In this document: positions 1 through 5,602 of the stretch, one piece after another
Layout: each line of letters starts with the position of its first letter
Position numbering within the stretch: position 1 is the first letter of the stretch
NCBI GenBank assembly: GCA_045577695.1
Contig: JAZNIW010000052.1
Coordinates: 1 to 7,725 of the forward strand
Origin: UMGS1279 sp045577695
Lineage (GTDB): Bacteria; Bacillota; Clostridia; Oscillospirales; Acutalibacteraceae
DNA: 7,725 nucleotides
Reading direction: 5' to 3'
Program-made: the position numbers and the translations under genes
The notes under the pieces: model-generated
What the model was told of the DNA's origin: nothing
Seen by the model: the letters and a program-made list of their open reading frames with translations, nothing else
Databases searched by the model: none

Positions 1-74
1 TTAAACGTTTTAGAAACCGTATTTTACATATATTTTCACATCAAAATTCTAATAACAAACAAGCAGCCGCCTAA
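1..74 (+). CDS. ISL3-family transposase, C-terminal end only (runs off left edge)
   Basis: Reading from position 3, 23 codons are open to a TAA at 72-74. They include the stretch KRFRNRILHIF, followed by a polar, Ala-rich tail. A basic F-K-x-F-R-N-R-I-L run close to the C-terminus resembles, from memory, the end of ISL3-family DDE transposases. The identification is supported by the sequence 33-63 bases downstream, which looks like an ISL3-type terminal inverted repeat, exactly where the end of such an element should fall. The body of the protein, with its catalytic DDE residues, lies outside the window, so intactness cannot be judged. Alternative: a chance open frame next to an IS relic. Confidence 0.5.
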   Translation, partial: KRFRNRILHIFSHQNSNNKQAAA

Positions 75-87
75 TTGCGACTGCTTG
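60..87. terminator. stem-loop at the end of the transposase gene
   Basis: CAAGCAG (60-66) pairs with CTGCTTG (81-87), and CGC (68-70) pairs with GCG (77-79), with one C/A mismatch and a six-base loop containing the TAA of the transposase fragment. Read on the minus strand the stem is followed by TTTGTTATT. On the plus strand the T-rich stretch starts only about nine bases later. It is probably a weak terminator that stops transcription entering or leaving the insertion sequence. Which strand it serves is not certain. Confidence 0.45.
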
Positions 88-111
88 CATAAATCTTTTC
101 TGTTTTAACTC

Positions 112-137
112 TTTACCCCAACTATTGACAAAGAGCC
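112..137. mobile_element. right terminal inverted repeat of an ISL3-like insertion sequence
   Basis: The reverse complement of this stretch begins GGCTCTTTGTCAATAG and continues TTGGGG. ISL3-family elements characteristically have ends beginning GG(C/T)TCTTTGTCAA, recalled from family knowledge and not searched here. The outer boundary would be at 137/138. ISL3 elements usually make an 8-bp target duplication, so 138-145 (TAAAAGCA) is the predicted right copy; the left copy lies outside the window. The TTGACA at 124-129 is part of this repeat and has no convincing -10 at the proper spacing. Confidence 0.5.
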
Positions 138-145
138 TAAAAGCA

Positions 146-187
146 AAAACCTCCTAAGGTAGAATCCACACTACCTTAGGAGGTTTT
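146..187 (-). terminator. probable rho-independent terminator of the glyS-fol operon
   Basis: A perfect 17-bp inverted repeat (146-162 and 171-187) encloses an 8-base loop. On the minus strand the stem is followed by TTTTTGCTTTT, a good U-tract, so it fits as the end of the eight-gene operon whose last stop codon is at 321-323. On the plus strand it is followed by TTTTGTTGT, so it may act in both directions. The distance from the last stop codon (134 bases) is longer than usual. An oddity is that its arms carry CCTCC and GGAGG, mimicking an anti-Shine-Dalgarno/Shine-Dalgarno pair. Confidence 0.75.
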
Positions 188-188
188 G

Positions 189-345
189 TTGTATCAAGAA
201 ATATATAAAATCAAAGATATAAATAAAGGATGGCGAGAATTTTAACTCCATCATAGAAACGATTGCAAAAGAAAAATTACCAAAGAGTGCCTATATAACC
301 TAAAGATGGATGGATTTATCTCATATCCATTTTAAGATCAGTTTG
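189..345 (+). pseudogene. possible decayed reading frame, unknown family
   Basis: This gene-free stretch contains protein-like fragments on the plus strand in shifted frames. From a TTG at 189, LYQEIYKIKDINKGWRE runs to a stop at 243-245. One base over it continues as NSIIETIAKEKLPKSAYIT, and after another shift as KDGWIYLISIL, ending by about 345 opposite the 3' end of the Gx gene. Two single-base insertions, one in the T run at 240-243 and one near 301, would account for this. A GGAGG lies 5 bases before the TTG, inside the stem-loop at 146-187. I do not recognise the family. Equally, it may be chance in AT-rich DNA; I see no other gene between 138 and 320. Confidence 0.22.
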
Positions 346-824
346 GATTTAGATTGCAACCAAATGCAAACAAGACCAATAAGACCGCCGGTAATCATAC
401 CGGACAACAACAAAAAAGGCAAATAAAACCAAACACCGGTACCTACTGTTACTTGCGCTACCACCAATTGGCAAAGGTTATGCGCTACACTTCCGGCTAC
501 GCTTAAGCCGATGGGAGAAAAACACTTAGTTCGAAATAAAAGCCGCATAACAATCATACTGCACAGTCCCCCCGACAGGGAAAAAAACAAAGAAAATGGT
601 GTAGCAAAAAGAAGAGCTGAAAGCAAAATTCGAACCAAGTTGATACCAAAACCGGCCCTTGGGCGTTCCCATAACAAAAGCAAAAGAAAAACTGCATTAG
701 CAAGCCCTAATTTCACACCCGGGGCAATAAAGGTTAAGGGCAACATAAATTCCACATATCCAAACAAAATTGCCACCGCTGTAAACAAGCCATAAAGAGC
801 TGTTTTTTGGGAAGTCTTTTTCAT
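321..824 (-). CDS. Gx transporter family membrane protein (PF07456; formerly 'heptaprenyl diphosphate synthase component I')
   Basis: A 167-residue, highly hydrophobic protein with about five membrane segments (roughly residues 8-30, 41-52, 62-82, 86-96 and 131-155). Family-type motifs are visible: APGVKLGLAN at 34-43, NLVRILLSALLFATPFS at 62-78, FSLSGG at 81-86, FSPIGLSVAG then AHN at 102-115, and LLLSGMITGGLIG at 138-150. The older label as a prenyl synthase subunit is doubtful, because the protein looks like an integral membrane transporter component. The ATG at 824 is chosen over a TTG at 842: it leaves one base after the upstream stop codon, and a GGAG lies 10 bases ahead. In many Firmicutes this family sits next to NusG-II and FMN-binding proteins, and the NusG-II neighbour is present here. 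Substrate unknown. Confidence 0.85.
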   Translation of the reverse strand: MKKTSQKTALYGLFTAVAILFGYVEFMLPLTFIAPGVKLGLANAVFLLLLLWERPRAGFGINLVRILLSALLFATPFSLFFSLSGGLCSMIVMRLLFRTKCFSPIGLSVAGSVAHNLCQLVVAQVTVGTGVWFYLPFLLLSGMITGGLIGLVCIWLQSKSKLILKWI

Positions 825-825
825 A

Positions 826-1164
826 TTACCGAATCTCCACAATCAGTTGATGGGGCAGACAAACGATGCTTTCTCCTGTTTTTGAAATCCGTCCACGGTG
901 AATACAAATGCCATCACGACAGTCAGCTGACGAGATATAACACGCGCCTTTTTGAATCACGACAGTGTTAAACCCTCCCTTTGTTGTAACGGTTTCTGTT
1001 ATGTCGGTACGCAGTGGCAAGCGGCAAACCGTTTCGCCCCCCACGGTAACAACGGCGATTTTACCACCACTTTGAAACAATGGGAACAGAAAACAAAATA
1101 AAATAACAAACACCAATACAACAATAAGAATCCTATCCCATTGGGTTAGAATGTTATTCTTCAT
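826..1164 (-). CDS. NusG domain II-containing membrane-anchored protein (PF07009)
   Basis: A 112-residue protein with a single N-terminal membrane segment or uncleaved signal anchor (about residues 11-30), followed by a small extracytoplasmic beta domain. The family signature is clear: D-C-R-D-G-I-C at 81-87, then H-R-G-R-I-S, then GESIVCLPHQL at 97-107. Cys82, Cys87 and Cys102 are the conserved cysteines. Despite the name, it has no NGN or KOW transcription-factor domain and is not NusG itself. It overlaps the end of folK by 11 bases and is followed one base later by the Gx transporter gene, a pairing common in Clostridia, often near FMN-binding and ApbE-type flavin-transfer proteins (not in this window). 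A GAGG 9 bases before the ATG supports the start. Its biochemical role is unknown. Confidence 0.88.
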   Translation of the reverse strand: MKNNILTQWDRILIVVLVFVILFCFLFPLFQSGGKIAVVTVGGETVCRLPLRTDITETVTTKGGFNTVVIQKGACYISSADCRDGICIHRGRISKTGESIVCLPHQLIVEIR

Positions 1165-1618
1165 AAAGCCAAACCTCGGTTTGATCCTGCTCTGACAAAG
1201 CAGATAGATATGGTTCTTCGGGTAATAGGTCGGTCAGCGGTTTCAATACAAAGCCACGCTCCATCATACGGGGATGCGGTAACGTTAAATCGGGCGTTTT
1301 TACCGTCACTTTATCGTACATCAGCAAATCTAAATCTATGATGCGCGGACCGTTCGGAATGGTTCGCACCCGCCCCATGGCGGCCTCAATTCCCAGTAAA
1401 CTGCCCAACAAGGTAAAAGGTCCAAGTTCGGTTTCCACCAAAGCCACAGCGTTCAAAAAATTATTCTGCTCGGAATAGCCCCACGGCTTGGTTTCATAAA
1501 GGGAAGAAACCGAAACCACCTTCGTTTGGGGCAGACGGGAAATGGATTCAACCGCCTTTTGAAGGTTGGCGGTTCTTTTTCCCATATTGGTGCCAAGTGC
1601 CACATATGCTTTGGCCAT
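1154..1618 (-). CDS. folK: 2-amino-4-hydroxy-6-hydroxymethyldihydropteridine pyrophosphokinase
   Basis: Transfers pyrophosphate from ATP to 6-hydroxymethyl-7,8-dihydropterin, the step before dihydropteroate synthase, in the cytosol. At 154 residues it has normal HPPK length. Motifs: the N-terminal ALGTNMG at 7-13, ETKPWGYSEQNNFLNAV at 42-58 (pterin and active-site loop), GPRIIDLDLLMYD at 90-102 with the two Mg-binding aspartates D95 and D97, and LPHPRMMERGFVLKPL at 113-128. The ATG directly abuts the folB stop codon with no gap, and a GGAGG lies 11 bases upstream inside folB, so translation is probably coupled. FolB and FolK catalyse consecutive steps and are often adjacent or fused. Nothing looks damaged. 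Confidence 0.97.
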   Translation of the reverse strand: MAKAYVALGTNMGKRTANLQKAVESISRLPQTKVVSVSSLYETKPWGYSEQNNFLNAVALVETELGPFTLLGSLLGIEAAMGRVRTIPNGPRIIDLDLLMYDKVTVKTPDLTLPHPRMMERGFVLKPLTDLLPEEPYLSALSEQDQTEVWLYEE

Positions 1619-1984
1619 TTAGCCCACCGCCTCCTTTGTGATTTTTACACCGACCCAGTCAAACACGGCCGACATTGGGGCGTTTGGTTTTTTTAATAAA
1701 ATATCGACTTTTTTCAATTGTGGAAAAGCCGACAACAATCGGGTTGCCACCTCTTCGGCCGCCCGTTCAATCAGCTGAAAGGGACGGTCACACATAGCGG
1801 CTTGCACCACCTTACGCGCCTTGGCGTAGTTGATAGTATCCTCTAAATCGTCGCTCTTTCTGGCGGACGAACAATCGGCATACATCGTAATATCCAATAT
1901 AAAATCTTGCCCGTTTTCGGTTTCTTCGGGATTAACGCCGTGATGGGCAAAAATAGTAAGTCCTTTGATGATAATTTCGTCCAA
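1619..1984 (-). CDS. folB: dihydroneopterin aldolase
   Basis: Cleaves 7,8-dihydroneopterin to 6-hydroxymethyl-7,8-dihydropterin and glycolaldehyde; family members form octamers. With the start chosen here the protein is 121 residues, the usual FolB length. Visible motifs: a DEIIIKGL opening, the HHG at 14-16, Glu residues at 20-23 near the expected catalytic Glu, INYAK at 51-55, LIERAAEEVA at 71-80, and KKPNAPM followed by FDWVGV at 98-113 with the family Lys. There is no ATG at the proper place. The start is a TTG at 1984-1982 with an AAAGGA ribosome site 7 bases ahead, just after the stop codon of the upstream gene at 1998-2000. A longer in-frame reading to 2050 would run back into the membrane protein gene and adds no FolB-like sequence. 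Confidence 0.95.
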   Translation of the reverse strand: MDEIIIKGLTIFAHHGVNPEETENGQDFILDITMYADCSSARKSDDLEDTINYAKARKVVQAAMCDRPFQLIERAAEEVATRLLSAFPQLKKVDILLKKPNAPMSAVFDWVGVKITKEAVG

Positions 1985-1997
1985 TATTCTTTCCTTT

Positions 1998-2606
1998 CTA
2001 CTTTTTCGTGGTTCCGAAAAAGATAACCGAATAGACTCCAATGACCACAAGAGGCTGTAAATAATCGGCCGAACAAATGGTAAGCAAAAGGGTCAAAATG
2101 GGTGTATCCAAAAAAACCAGTTCCGAAATGGCATCGACAAAAGTCATTCCCCAGACAGCCACCAAAATAACCACCGCACAACCGAACAAAACTAAGGTGG
2201 TTTTGCGGCATTTATTGTCTTTTAAATAAACCATTAAAAAGACAACAGCCACCGCCAATACGGCATAGGCCAAAAAGGCAATAATATTTAAAATTTCAGC
2301 TTTATCGGTGGCTTGTCCACCCCTTGAAATCAATACCATTTGAAAGCCAAAGGCAAACAAACGAAGCAAGGCAGTAAGGCCAAAGAAAATGGCGGTGAAA
2401 AGGCGTAATGCGTTTTTTGGTCCCTTATCCGAAAGCCAAAGAAGCACCGTCACGCCAAGAAGCAATCCACACGGTGCCATGGCATTCATCACCTGATTGA
2501 ATACCGCACCGCCACTTGTCGTTTGTAGGTTAAATAGTGTAAAAAGGTCTAAAAGGATTAATAATCCGGCCGAAATATACATGCCGATACGCGTCCAATT
2601 CCTCAT
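1998..2606 (-). CDS. multi-pass membrane protein of unknown function within the folate operon
   Basis: I do not recognise this family. The 202-residue protein has about six membrane segments (roughly 7-27, 42-59, 66-90, 104-127, 135-157 and a last hydrophobic region 164-197 that could hold one or two). Positive charges cluster at 61-65 (KGPKN), 129-136 (KDNKCRKT) and the C-terminal KK, placing those parts in the cytoplasm. There is no signal peptide, no soluble domain, and no obvious ATP-binding or catalytic motif. Its ATG overlaps the folP stop codon by four bases (ATGA) with an AGGAG 9 bases ahead, and folB begins 13 bases after its stop, so it is made together with the folate enzymes. It does not look like the ECF folate-binding subunit FolT, but the comparison is by eye only. 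A pterin, folate or pABA transport role would be speculation. Confidence 0.9.
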   Translation of the reverse strand: MRNWTRIGMYISAGLLILLDLFTLFNLQTTSGGAVFNQVMNAMAPCGLLLGVTVLLWLSDKGPKNALRLFTAIFFGLTALLRLFAFGFQMVLISRGGQATDKAEILNIIAFLAYAVLAVAVVFLMVYLKDNKCRKTTLVLFGCAVVILVAVWGMTFVDAISELVFLDTPILTLLLTICSADYLQPLVVIGVYSVIFFGTTKK

Positions 2607-3436
2607 CTTTTTTTCTCCTTTCGAATGAAATCCGCCACCGCGGCGGCTTGTACTGCATCGGATACATCATGCACCCGCAAAAAATCGGCACCGCCTAAAA
2701 GGGCAATGGTATGCGCTGCAATGGTGCCTGCATCGCGTGCGGACGGCGGCACCGAATGGTGAAGCGCCGCATTGATAACCCGCTTACGGGAGGCACCCAC
2801 CAAAAAACCGTACCCCTCCACCTTCACTTGTTGAATGTTGGCCAATAAGGTGGCATCCTGTGTTCTATCCTTTTGAAAGCCGATTCCGGGATCAAAACAC
2901 AGTTGCTCGGCCAAAAGACCGAAAGAAAGGGCCTGCTCTTTGTATGCTTCCAGACGGTGATGAACCGCACGGCAGATATCGTCATCCTCTTCTTTATCAT
3001 TGTGCATTAAAATATAACCTGCGCCATATTCTTTCACCACTTCAGCCATTTCGCGCGAAACGGTACCACTAACATCGTTGATGATATGACACCCGCATTC
3101 CAAAGCACGAGCAGCCACCAGCGGGTAAAAGGTATCGATCGAAATCGGCAAGCATACTTCTTTTACCAAACGGGGTAAAATCGGCGCCAACCGCTTCCAC
3201 TCTTCTTCAGCCGAAATAGGAACAGAATGTGGGGCGGTCGATTGCCCGCCGATGTCCAAGATATCAGCGCCGGCTTTCGCCAATTCCCTTGCTGCCTCTA
3301 ATGCGGCTTCCGGAGAAAAACGATTACCCCCGTCCGAAAAGGAGTCGGGGGTGACGTTGATGATACCCATAATATAGGTTTTTTCACCTAAAATAAAAGT
3401 ACCGTTTGAAAAACGAAAAAATGAGGGATTTTTCAT
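2603..3436 (-). CDS. folP: dihydropteroate synthase
   Basis: Condenses 6-hydroxymethyl-dihydropterin pyrophosphate with p-aminobenzoate to give 7,8-dihydropteroate; it is the target of sulfonamides. At 277 residues it is a full-length TIM barrel. Motifs in order: MGIINVTPDSFSDGG at 23-37 (loop 1), DIGGQSTAP at 61-69 (loop 2), SIDTF at 99-103, INDVSG at 119-124, LMHND at 143-147, DPGIGFQK at 182-189, VGASRK at 213-218 and RVHDV at 254-258. The oddity is in loop 2, where the usual STRPG reads STAPH, so the conserved Arg and Gly are missing; other catalytic motifs are normal. The ATG lies one base after the folE stop with GGAG 8 bases ahead, and the gene overlaps the next one by four bases. Confidence 0.97.
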   Translation of the reverse strand: MKNPSFFRFSNGTFILGEKTYIMGIINVTPDSFSDGGNRFSPEAALEAARELAKAGADILDIGGQSTAPHSVPISAEEEWKRLAPILPRLVKEVCLPISIDTFYPLVAARALECGCHIINDVSGTVSREMAEVVKEYGAGYILMHNDKEEDDDICRAVHHRLEAYKEQALSFGLLAEQLCFDPGIGFQKDRTQDATLLANIQQVKVEGYGFLVGASRKRVINAALHHSVPPSARDAGTIAAHTIALLGGADFLRVHDVSDAVQAAAVADFIRKEKKR

Positions 3437-3437
3437 T

Positions 3438-3992
3438 TTAATTCTCCAACAATTTTAAGGCCTCAGCACGAGTTTTACTATCCGATCGCATAATGCCACG
3501 CAGGGCAGAGGTGCAGGTTTTAGCCCCCGATGCCCGAACACCACGCATTGTCATACAAAGGTGTTCAGCCTCGATGACTACGGCTACGCCGCGGGCGTGC
3601 AATTGGTCAGCCAAAAAGTCGGCCACTTGAGCAGTCAGCCGCTCTTGCAGTTGCGGACGACGGGCAAAACAATCGACAATACGCGCCAATTTTGAAAGCC
3701 CAATAACCACCCCATCACTGGGAATATAGGCAATATGCGCCTTGCCGACGAAGGGAAGTAAATGATGCTCACACATCGAATAAAGCGGAATATCCCGTAC
3801 AACAACCATTTCATCGTGACCGGTATGAAAGGTCTTTAAGAACTTATTCGGTTCGGTCGTAAGACCGCTGAACACTTCTTCATACATACGCGCTACACGG
3901 GCCGGGGTTTCTTGCAACCCCTCTCTCTCAGGGTCTTCCCCAATCGCAAGCAAAATTTCACGCACAGCTGCTTCGATACGCTTTATATCCAT
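3438..3992 (-). CDS. folE: GTP cyclohydrolase I (type IA)
   Basis: Converts GTP to 7,8-dihydroneopterin triphosphate and formate, the committed step of folate synthesis; family members form homodecamers. With the start at 3992 the protein is 184 residues. Zinc and catalytic residues are all present: CEHHLLPF at 74-81 supplies Cys74, His76 and His77, and EHLCMTMRG at 143-151 supplies His144 and Cys146. GLQETPARVARMY at 25-37, VIGLSKLARIVDCFARRPQLQERLT at about 96-120 and SGAKTCTSALRG at 155-166 are also typical. A longer open frame back to 4088 runs through the end of glyS and adds no family sequence. The ATG at 3992 follows the glyS stop by two bases, and GGAG lies 8 bases ahead, inside glyS. 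This points to coupled expression. It is the zinc type FolE, not the FolE2 type. Confidence 0.97.
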   Translation of the reverse strand: MDIKRIEAAVREILLAIGEDPEREGLQETPARVARMYEEVFSGLTTEPNKFLKTFHTGHDEMVVVRDIPLYSMCEHHLLPFVGKAHIAYIPSDGVVIGLSKLARIVDCFARRPQLQERLTAQVADFLADQLHARGVAVVIEAEHLCMTMRGVRASGAKTCTSALRGIMRSDSKTRAEALKLLEN

Positions 3993-3994
3993 TC

Positions 3995-5368
3995 TTAAAA
4001 CTCCAATTTTGCACGAATGTAAGCCGATAGCTCCGAAATAGAAACTCGCTCTTGCTTCATCGTATCGCGGTCGCGCACGGTAACACAACCATCCGTTTCA
4101 CTTTCAAAGTCGTAGGTAATGCAAAACGGCGTACCGATTTCATCTTCACGGCGATAGCGTTTACCAATCGATCCTGCATCATCATAGTCAATCATATAAT
4201 CTTTCGCCAAAATAGAATAAACTTCCATAGCTTTTTCACTTAACTTTTTACTCAGCGGTAACACAGCCGCTTTATAAGGGGCAAGGGCGGGATGCAAACG
4301 CAACACCGTGCGGGTATCACCTTTTTCGTCGGTTTCTTCGTCATAAGCTTCGCAAAGGAAAGCCAACAAAACGCGATCAGCACCAAGCGAAGGCTCGATA
4401 ACGTAAGGCACATATTTTTCGCCGGTTTCTTGGTCAAAATACTCCAAACTCTTGGTCGATTCTTTCATATGCGCGCTTAGATCGAAGTCGGTACGGTCGG
4501 CAATGCCCCACAACTCTCCCCAACCGAAGGGGAACAAAAATTCAAAGTCGGTGGTTGCATTAGAATAGTGAGATAGTTCTTCTGGTTCGTGGTCGCGCAA
4601 GCGAAGGTTTTCCTCTCGAATGCCAAGGCTGAGCAACCAATTTTTGCAGGTTTCCTTCCAGTAATGAAACCACTCTAAGTCGGTCCCCGGTTTACAGAAG
4701 AATTCGAGCTCCATCTGTTCAAACTCGCGAGTACGGAAGATAAAATTACCGGGAGTTATCTCGTTGCGGAAGGATTTGCCAACCTGACAAACGCCAAAGG
4801 GAAGTTTGCGACGGGTGGTGCGCTGAATGTTCGAAAAATTAACAAAAATACCCTGTGCGGTTTCGGGACGGAGGTAAAGTTCGTTTTTGGCATCCTCGGT
4901 AACCCCTTGAAAGGTTTTGAACATTAGGTTGAATTTACGAATATCGGTGAAGTTTGAAGAGCCGCAATCCGGACAAGCGATACCATTTTCGCGAATATAG
5001 TCGGACATTTGCTCAAAACTCCAACCGGCCGGATTGACGCCGGTATCTTCAATCAATTTATCGGCGCGGTGACGAGTTTTGCAATCTTTACAGTCCATCA
5101 GCGGGTCGGAAAATCCACCAACGTGACCCGAAGCGACCCAAACCTGCGGATTCATTAAAATGGCGCTATCCAACCCTACGTTATAAGGGTTTTCCTGCAC
5201 GAATTTTTTCCACCAAGCTTTTTTGACATTGTTTTTCAGTTCCACACCCAAAGGGCCGTAATCCCAAGTGTTGGATAAGCCACCATAAATTTCCGAGCCG
5301 GCATAAACAAAACCGCGCCCTTTGGCTAGGGAAACAATGGTCTCCATATTTTTTTGGTCGTTTTTCAT
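3995..5368 (-). CDS. glyS: glycine--tRNA ligase, single-chain dimeric (alpha2) class II type
   Basis: Charges tRNA-Gly with glycine using ATP. At 457 residues it is the single-polypeptide GlyRS found in archaea, eukaryotes and part of the Firmicutes, not the GlyQ/GlyS tetramer. An N-terminal SLAKGRGFVYAGSEIYGG is followed by WDYGPLG at 35-41. A zinc-type insertion has CKDC (Cys93/Cys96) and CPDC (Cys132/Cys135). RPETAQGIFVNF lies at 168-179, and class II motif 2 starts at FRNEITP (200-206) and continues FRTREFEQMELEFF (211-224). Motif 3 is PSLGADRVLLAFL at 326-338, and the C-terminal anticodon-binding domain runs from about 365 to 457. The ATG at 5368 has an ideal GGAGG 8 bases ahead; further upstream in-frame codons fall inside the leader hairpin. 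It is the first gene of the operon. Confidence 0.97.
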   Translation of the reverse strand: MKNDQKNMETIVSLAKGRGFVYAGSEIYGGLSNTWDYGPLGVELKNNVKKAWWKKFVQENPYNVGLDSAILMNPQVWVASGHVGGFSDPLMDCKDCKTRHRADKLIEDTGVNPAGWSFEQMSDYIRENGIACPDCGSSNFTDIRKFNLMFKTFQGVTEDAKNELYLRPETAQGIFVNFSNIQRTTRRKLPFGVCQVGKSFRNEITPGNFIFRTREFEQMELEFFCKPGTDLEWFHYWKETCKNWLLSLGIREENLRLRDHEPEELSHYSNATTDFEFLFPFGWGELWGIADRTDFDLSAHMKESTKSLEYFDQETGEKYVPYVIEPSLGADRVLLAFLCEAYDEETDEKGDTRTVLRLHPALAPYKAAVLPLSKKLSEKAMEVYSILAKDYMIDYDDAGSIGKRYRREDEIGTPFCITYDFESETDGCVTVRDRDTMKQERVSISELSAYIRAKLEF

Positions 5369-5449
5369 AATTTTTTCCTCCAAAAACGAATGGGGAATAT
5401 CGAACCGGTTTGTCCGATTCCGCATTCGATAATTTACCACATATATTTG
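5369..5449 (-). promoter_or_regulatory. glyS leader with attenuator-like stem-loop
   Basis: The roughly 80-nt leader between the promoter and the glyS ATG holds an inverted repeat at 5387-5428. CGAATG and CATTCG form the outer six pairs, then one C-C mismatch, five more pairs (GGAAT with ATTCC), a small bulge, and two pairs closing a 12-base loop. On the minus strand the stem is followed directly by five T (5386-5382) and then the GGAGG ribosome site (5381-5377). The geometry is that of a weak intrinsic terminator or a ribosome-site control element. The leader lacks T-box hallmarks, including the conserved GGUGG...ACCGCG antiterminator, and is too short for a standard T-box. Confidence 0.5.
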
Positions 5450-5455
5450 TAAAAT

Positions 5456-5484
5456 ATTTTACCACAAACCACTTTTTCTGTCAA
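5456..5484 (-). promoter_or_regulatory. sigma-A promoter of the glyS-fol operon
   Basis: On the minus strand a perfect TTGACA -35 box (5484-5479) is followed after exactly 17 bases by TAAAAT (5461-5456). Transcription should start at about 5449. No other comparably good promoter is needed between the operon genes, whose gaps are 13 bases or less. Confidence 0.85.
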
Positions 5485-5532
5485 GCAAAGTGGCCGTTTT
5501 CAAGGGAGTTCGCACTTTTTGCAAAAATGCTC

Positions 5533-5561
5533 TTTTCTTTTTTTAGAATCTATGCTAAAAT
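5533..5561 (+). promoter_or_regulatory. extended -10 promoter of the pseudouridine synthase gene
   Basis: TGCTAAAAT at 5553-5561 is an extended -10 element (TG-n-TAAAAT). The -35 region at 17 bases (TTTTCT, 5533-5538) is poor, as is common when the extended -10 is present. It would start transcription at about 5568, some 35 bases before the gene. It is divergent from the glyS promoter, and the two -35 regions are about 50 bases apart. Confidence 0.6.
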
Positions 5562-5602
5562 AAAAAAACACAAAATTTCATAAAAAGGAAAGGAGAATGG
5601 CT

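Noticed and set aside
124..129. TTGACA as a -35 promoter box
   Set aside because: No acceptable -10 lies 16-18 bases downstream; the hexamer is explained by the IS terminal repeat.
825..842. TTG at 842 as start of the Gx transporter gene
   Set aside because: It lies inside the NusG-II coding end. The ATG at 824 has a GGAG at usable distance and begins at the family-typical N-terminus.
1843..2211. Minus-strand frame spanning folB and the membrane protein
   Set aside because: It overlaps two supported genes in another frame and has composition typical of a shadow frame (Cys/Phe/Pro-rich, no family motif).
3993..4088. Longer FolE start inside glyS
   Set aside because: The extra 32 residues are encoded opposite no family sequence and overlap the glyS anticodon-binding domain in another frame; the ATG at 3992 has a good ribosome site.
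5369..5440. GlyRS start at 5440
   Set aside because: The extension passes through the leader hairpin and lies almost at the transcription start. The ATG at 5368 has an ideal GGAGG.
5369..5449. T-box or glycine/THF riboswitch before glyS
   Set aside because: The leader is only about 80 bases. It lacks the T-box antiterminator consensus, and I could not see the conserved cores of glycine or tetrahydrofolate riboswitches. Only a simple hairpin is supported.
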